In this document: positions 61,276 through 64,000 of the stretch, one piece after another
Position numbering within the stretch: position 1 is the first letter of the stretch
Layout of the letters: each line of letters begins with the position of its first letter
Source: Rhizobiales bacterium GAS188
GTDB lineage: Bacteria > Pseudomonadota > Alphaproteobacteria > Rhizobiales > Beijerinckiaceae
Length of the DNA: 64,000 bases
Assembly: GCA_900104855.1 (NCBI GenBank)
Contig: FNSS01000001.1
Span: forward strand, 5,704,001-5,768,000
Direction: 5' to 3'
Program-made: the position numbers and the translations under genes
Notes under the pieces: generated by a model
What the model was told of the DNA's origin: nothing
Seen by the model: the letters and a program-made list of their open reading frames with translations, nothing else
Databases searched by the model: none

Positions 61276-61600
61276 GGAGCACACTCGCGCGCATCGCGAC
61301 CCCGAATCCCGGAGCCCGCTATGCGGGGCGCGAGCAAGTCGAAGCCTTGTCCGATTCCCAAGCTTCGTTCGATATATCTCTGCTCGTTCAATACTGAGCC
61401 AATAATTCGCATCGATAACCTCTCGACAGAAAGGCCGACCATTTGGGGGCACGCACGGCGATTCCGAACGCCGTCCCTCACCAACCCGGTTCGCCATTAC
61501 GGACGAACCCGGGCGCCAGTGGTCAGGCCCATCACCACAATGAACCGCACGACCGCCCGGCCCGCTCGCGACCGAAGACGGTGCCCGCGACGAGCATGTC

Positions 61601-61625
61601 GCTATGTTATAAACCGCTATGTTAT
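61601..61625. promoter_or_regulatory. tandem GCTATGTTAT boxes
   Basis: GCTATGTTAT occurs at 61601-61610 and 61616-61625, 15 bases start to start. The core TATGTTAT recurs at 61850 and twice at 63.2 kb. The stretch 61276-61600 before it has no supported gene. Confidence 0.55.
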
Positions 61626-61849
61626 GGCGATCGTCTCGCATGTGCGAGATGCGCCTCAACATACGAGGCATGCGGTCTCAACATCCTGATGGCGCCCGCG
61701 ATGCTCCGCCGCCTGTGACCCTCGGGGCGGTTGCCCTCTCTCGACACCGAAGCGTCGCTCAGTTTCCAGGCAGCACCTGCACATCGCGGTGGCAGGGCCG
61801 GACCATTTGCACCCCTGCCATAGGGAGCGGCGTACGGCAAGGATCCTGC

Positions 61850-61890
61850 ATAACATAACACGCTTGTCACATGCCTATGATATATCATAG
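61850..61890. promoter_or_regulatory. ATAACATA box and 16-bp palindrome before the epimerase gene
   Basis: ATAACATA (61850-61857) is the reverse of the TATGTTAT box. CTATGATATATCATAG (61875-61890) is a perfect 16-bp palindrome 75 bases before the start codon. Both are likely operator elements for the polysaccharide locus. Confidence 0.55.
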
Positions 61891-61964
61891 TGACGCCTGG
61901 AAGGCGCCCTTATTCGGCGCTCTAACGCGCCAAATGTCAGATCGACGATCGAAGGAGTGAACGG

Positions 61965-62927
61965 ATGCCAAGTGAACTGCGTGTTCTGGTTACCGGCGGG
62001 GCTGGATTCATCGGCTCGCATCTGTGCGGACGCCTGCTGCAAGAGGGCCATGAGGTCCTTTGCGTCGACAATCTCTATACGGGAGCGCGTCAGAACGTAC
62101 ATGGCCTGTTGGCGAATCCGCGCTTCGAGCTGATGCGCCACGATGTCTGCCTGCCGCTCTATGTCGAGGTCGATCAGATCTACAATCTCGCATGCCCAGC
62201 CTCGCCGATCCATTATCAGTTCGATCCGGTGCAGACCACCAAGACCAGCGTGCACGGCGCCATCAATATGCTCGGCCTCGCCAAGCGCGTGAAGGCGCGG
62301 ATCCTGCAGGCGTCGACCTCGGAAGTCTATGGCGATCCCGCGGTCCATCCGCAGACCGAGGCGTATTGGGGCAACGTCAATCCGATCGGGCCGCGCTCCT
62401 GCTACGATGAGGGCAAGCGCTGCGCCGAGACCCTGTTCTTCGACTATCATCGGCAGCATCAGATGCCGATCAAGGTCGCGCGAATCTTCAACACCTACGG
62501 GCCGTGCATGCATCCGAATGACGGGCGCGTCGTGTCGAACTTCATCGTTCAGGCCTTGCAGAACCGAAACATCACGATTTACGGAGATGGCAGCCACACA
62601 CGGTCGTTTTGTTATGTGGACGACTTGGTCGAAGGTCTCATCGGCCTGATGGGCACTTCCGAGGAGGTCACTGGACCCGTCAATCTCGGCAATCCCGGCG
62701 AATTCACCATCCGTGAGCTCGCCGAAGAAATCATCGACCTGACCGGCTCGGCATCGCGGATCGTCCATATGCCGCTGCCCGTGGACGACCCCAAGCAGAG
62801 GCGGCCGGACATCAGCAAGGCCAATGAGCTGTTCGATTGGCAGCCGACGGTGCCGCTGCAGGCCGGATTGAAGAAGACAATCGCCTATTTCGAGGGAGTT
62901 CTGGGGCAGCAACTCGTGACAGCCTGA
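61965..62927 (+). CDS. UDP-glucuronate decarboxylase-like epimerase
   Basis: A 320-residue short-chain NAD-dependent sugar-nucleotide enzyme. The NAD motif is [12 protein letters not shown]; the S-E-V-Y-G-D and Y-D-E-G-K-R active-site motifs ([23 protein letters not shown]) and the [20 protein letters not shown] segment match UDP-xylose synthase. It probably makes UDP-xylose from UDP-glucuronate for an exopolysaccharide. It is followed by a sugar-transferase gene. Confidence 0.9.
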   Translation: MPSELRVLVTGGAGFIGSHLCGRLLQEGHEVLCVDNLYTGARQNVHGLLANPRFELMRHDVCLPLYVEVDQIYNLACPASPIHYQFDPVQTTKTSVHGAINMLGLAKRVKARILQASTSEVYGDPAVHPQTEAYWGNVNPIGPRSCYDEGKRCAETLFFDYHRQHQMPIKVARIFNTYGPCMHPNDGRVVSNFIVQALQNRNITIYGDGSHTRSFCYVDDLVEGLIGLMGTSEEVTGPVNLGNPGEFTIRELAEEIIDLTGSASRIVHMPLPVDDPKQRRPDISKANELFDWQPTVPLQAGLKKTIAYFEGVLGQQLVTA

Positions 62928-63013
62928 GACGGGATCTGTCCGCCGTCACCGGCGTCATCGCGCAAGCCATCCTGTAGCCGCCCCCTGAGGGAGCTGTTCG
63001 CGCGCTCAGCCAT

Positions 63014-63046
63014 GGCCGGTTCCCTCCCGCTTCACGGAGGGGCCGG
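63014..63046 (+). terminator. possible terminator hairpin after the epimerase gene
   Basis: GGCCGGTTCCCTCC and GGAGGGGCCGG are inverted with an 8-base loop. No T run follows; it may instead be a REP-like unit. Confidence 0.35.
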
Positions 63047-63210
63047 TTGGGGAAGGCTATCGATTGCGCGCCGCCGCGCGTCATCGCCGCGCCCCGCGAG
63101 TGTGGAACAAGGGCGAGCGGGATCAACGGACTTGCGACTTCGCCGCTGGACGTCGCCGTTGCGCCTGTCATGCGGCATTCGACATGCCCGATCTCTCGGG
63201 CGTTTGTCGC

Positions 63211-63236
63211 TATGTTATGTCAATGAGATATGTTAT
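63211..63236. promoter_or_regulatory. paired TATGTTAT boxes before the sugar transferase gene
   Basis: TATGTTAT at 63211-63218 and 63229-63236, 18 bases start to start and ~27 bases before the start codon. Same core as at 61.6 and 61.85 kb. Confidence 0.55.
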
Positions 63237-63262
63237 GTGAGCGATGCGAATTGGAGGTTGGA

Positions 63263-64000
63263 GTGTCGACCGAGGGCAGTGCACCGGGATCACGTTCCTC
63301 AGAGAGTTCCGCGACGGCGCTACGGCTTGGTAGCTCCCCGCTCAAGACAGCCGGCTTCGAAAGCCTGTCGGCTCTTCTATTGCGGGTCGCCACCGCCGAG
63401 TTCATCGCGGTGGCGGCCATGGCCTATGCGACCAGTCTGATCTACAGCCGCGTCGCCCTGCAGAGCTGGCCAAGCGCCGAGACCTATATTCCTGCTGCGT
63501 TGATCATCGCGCTTCTGGTGCTGCTCGTGTCGCTGGGCTTTCGGCACTATGTCACGTTGCAGATCCAGCCGCTGCATCAGTTCCTGTGGAACGGAATTGG
63601 CGCGGTCGCCTTGGCTTTCTCCTTTTTCCTTTCGGCCCTGTTCCTCTTGAAGGTGACCGATGACTATTCGCGCGCGACCTTCTTCAGCCAGCTGATTACG
63701 GTCGCCATCGCGGTGGTCGGTCTGCGCGCCATGAGCCATGCCAGGATCCAGGCGGCGGTCGCCTCCGGTCGTATCGAGGCCCGTCGTGCGGTCGTCATCG
63801 GGGATGCGGCTCGCCATGCCCGGATCACGAGGCGGCTGAAGGATGCCGGCGTGCGGATCATACGCGCGCTGCCATTTCCGGACAGGGCTTCGGATATGGC
63901 CGGTCCGGAGCCCGGTGATCACGATCGTAGAGAGGCCCGGCGGTTGATCGAGATCTGTCGCAAGCAGAGACCGGACGACATCGTGATCCTGGCAACGGCC
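63263..64000 (+). CDS. undecaprenyl-phosphate sugar phosphotransferase, 3' end outside window
   Basis: The frame opens with GTG 63263 after GGAGG and runs to the window end (246 codons). Several membrane segments (FIAVAAMAYATSLIY, LIIALLVLLVSLGF, AVALAFSFFLSALFLL, ITVAIAVVGLRAM) are followed by a nucleotide-binding-like domain (RRAVVIGDAARHARITRRL). This is the N-terminal part of WcaJ/ExoY-like polyisoprenyl-phosphate hexose-1-phosphate transferases, which start polysaccharide repeat units. The catalytic C-terminal domain is not in view. Confidence 0.85.
   Translation, partial: MSTEGSAPGSRSSESSATALRLGSSPLKTAGFESLSALLLRVATAEFIAVAAMAYATSLIYSRVALQSWPSAETYIPAALIIALLVLLVSLGFRHYVTLQIQPLHQFLWNGIGAVALAFSFFLSALFLLKVTDDYSRATFFSQLITVAIAVVGLRAMSHARIQAAVASGRIEARRAVVIGDAARHARITRRLKDAGVRIIRALPFPDRASDMAGPEPGDHDRREARRLIEICRKQRPDDIVILATA

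Noticed and set aside
47422-61964. Right-hand att site for an element integrated at tRNA-Gly
   Set aside because: No second copy of the tRNA 3' end was found in the window by eye, and no integrase gene is seen.

Overview
The window is high-GC chromosomal DNA from an alphaproteobacterium, most likely order Hyphomicrobiales (Rhizobiales). The signs are a fused anthranilate synthase TrpE(G) with a short Trp-containing leader peptide, DUF2336, DUF1491, DUF1214/DUF1254 and YcgN-type proteins, a Porin_2-type porin, a RibB protein whose second half is a degenerate GTP cyclohydrolase II (RibBX type), and many REP-like palindromes between genes. Genus cannot be fixed from the sequence alone.

Region 1 (1-47.3 kb) is mainly core metabolism with small accessory loci. 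In order: a Sel1-repeat protein (5' end outside the window), an exported protein, a TVP38/TMEM64 membrane protein, an HTH antitoxin with a decayed PIN toxin, a coiled-coil protein, trpE(G) with its leader, an ArsR/Old Yellow Enzyme divergent pair, a tandem-duplicated protein of unknown function, methylmalonyl-CoA mutase with its MeaB chaperone, PBP1A, DUF1214/DUF1254, DUF2336, a complete dpp-type ABC operon with an RpiR regulator and a divergent COG3964 amidohydrolase, aroC, an HTH-RibBX fusion, an EamA/Lrp divergent pair, a CPBP-like membrane protein, ParD with a decayed ParE, dCTP deaminase, a double MaoC protein, ychF, a persulfide dioxygenase-rhodanese, a peroxiredoxin, pth-rplY, a fatty acid desaturase, a second ArsR/MFS divergent pair, mutM, a methyltransferase and tRNA-Gly(GCC).

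Region 2 (47.4-61.3 kb), just after tRNA-Gly, is an accessory stretch rich in broken genes. It holds a porin fragment cut by the right end of an IS6-family element, an MgtC/DUF4010 membrane protein and PPK2, remnants of a strawberry-notch-type helicase, an SRAP peptidase, groEL and an FAD monooxygenase, an essentially complete IS66 element with a passenger ORF, an orphan IS3-type OrfA, and several very small intact-looking genes, two of them related to each other.

Region 3 (61.6-64 kb) opens a polysaccharide locus: a UDP-glucuronate decarboxylase-like epimerase and the start of an undecaprenyl-phosphate sugar transferase. The 8-bp motif TATGTTAT recurs five times in the intergenic regions here.

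The main points for a second look are: two toxin-antitoxin loci that both keep the antitoxin but only a stub of the toxin; a candidate trp attenuator; matched operator pairs at two ArsR loci; a small inverted-repeat element inserted inside a REP-like repeat; the tandem VTGSHGG protein; the HTH-RibBX fusion; and the recurring TATGTTAT motif. I did not find a convincing wholly new multi-gene defence or metabolic system.
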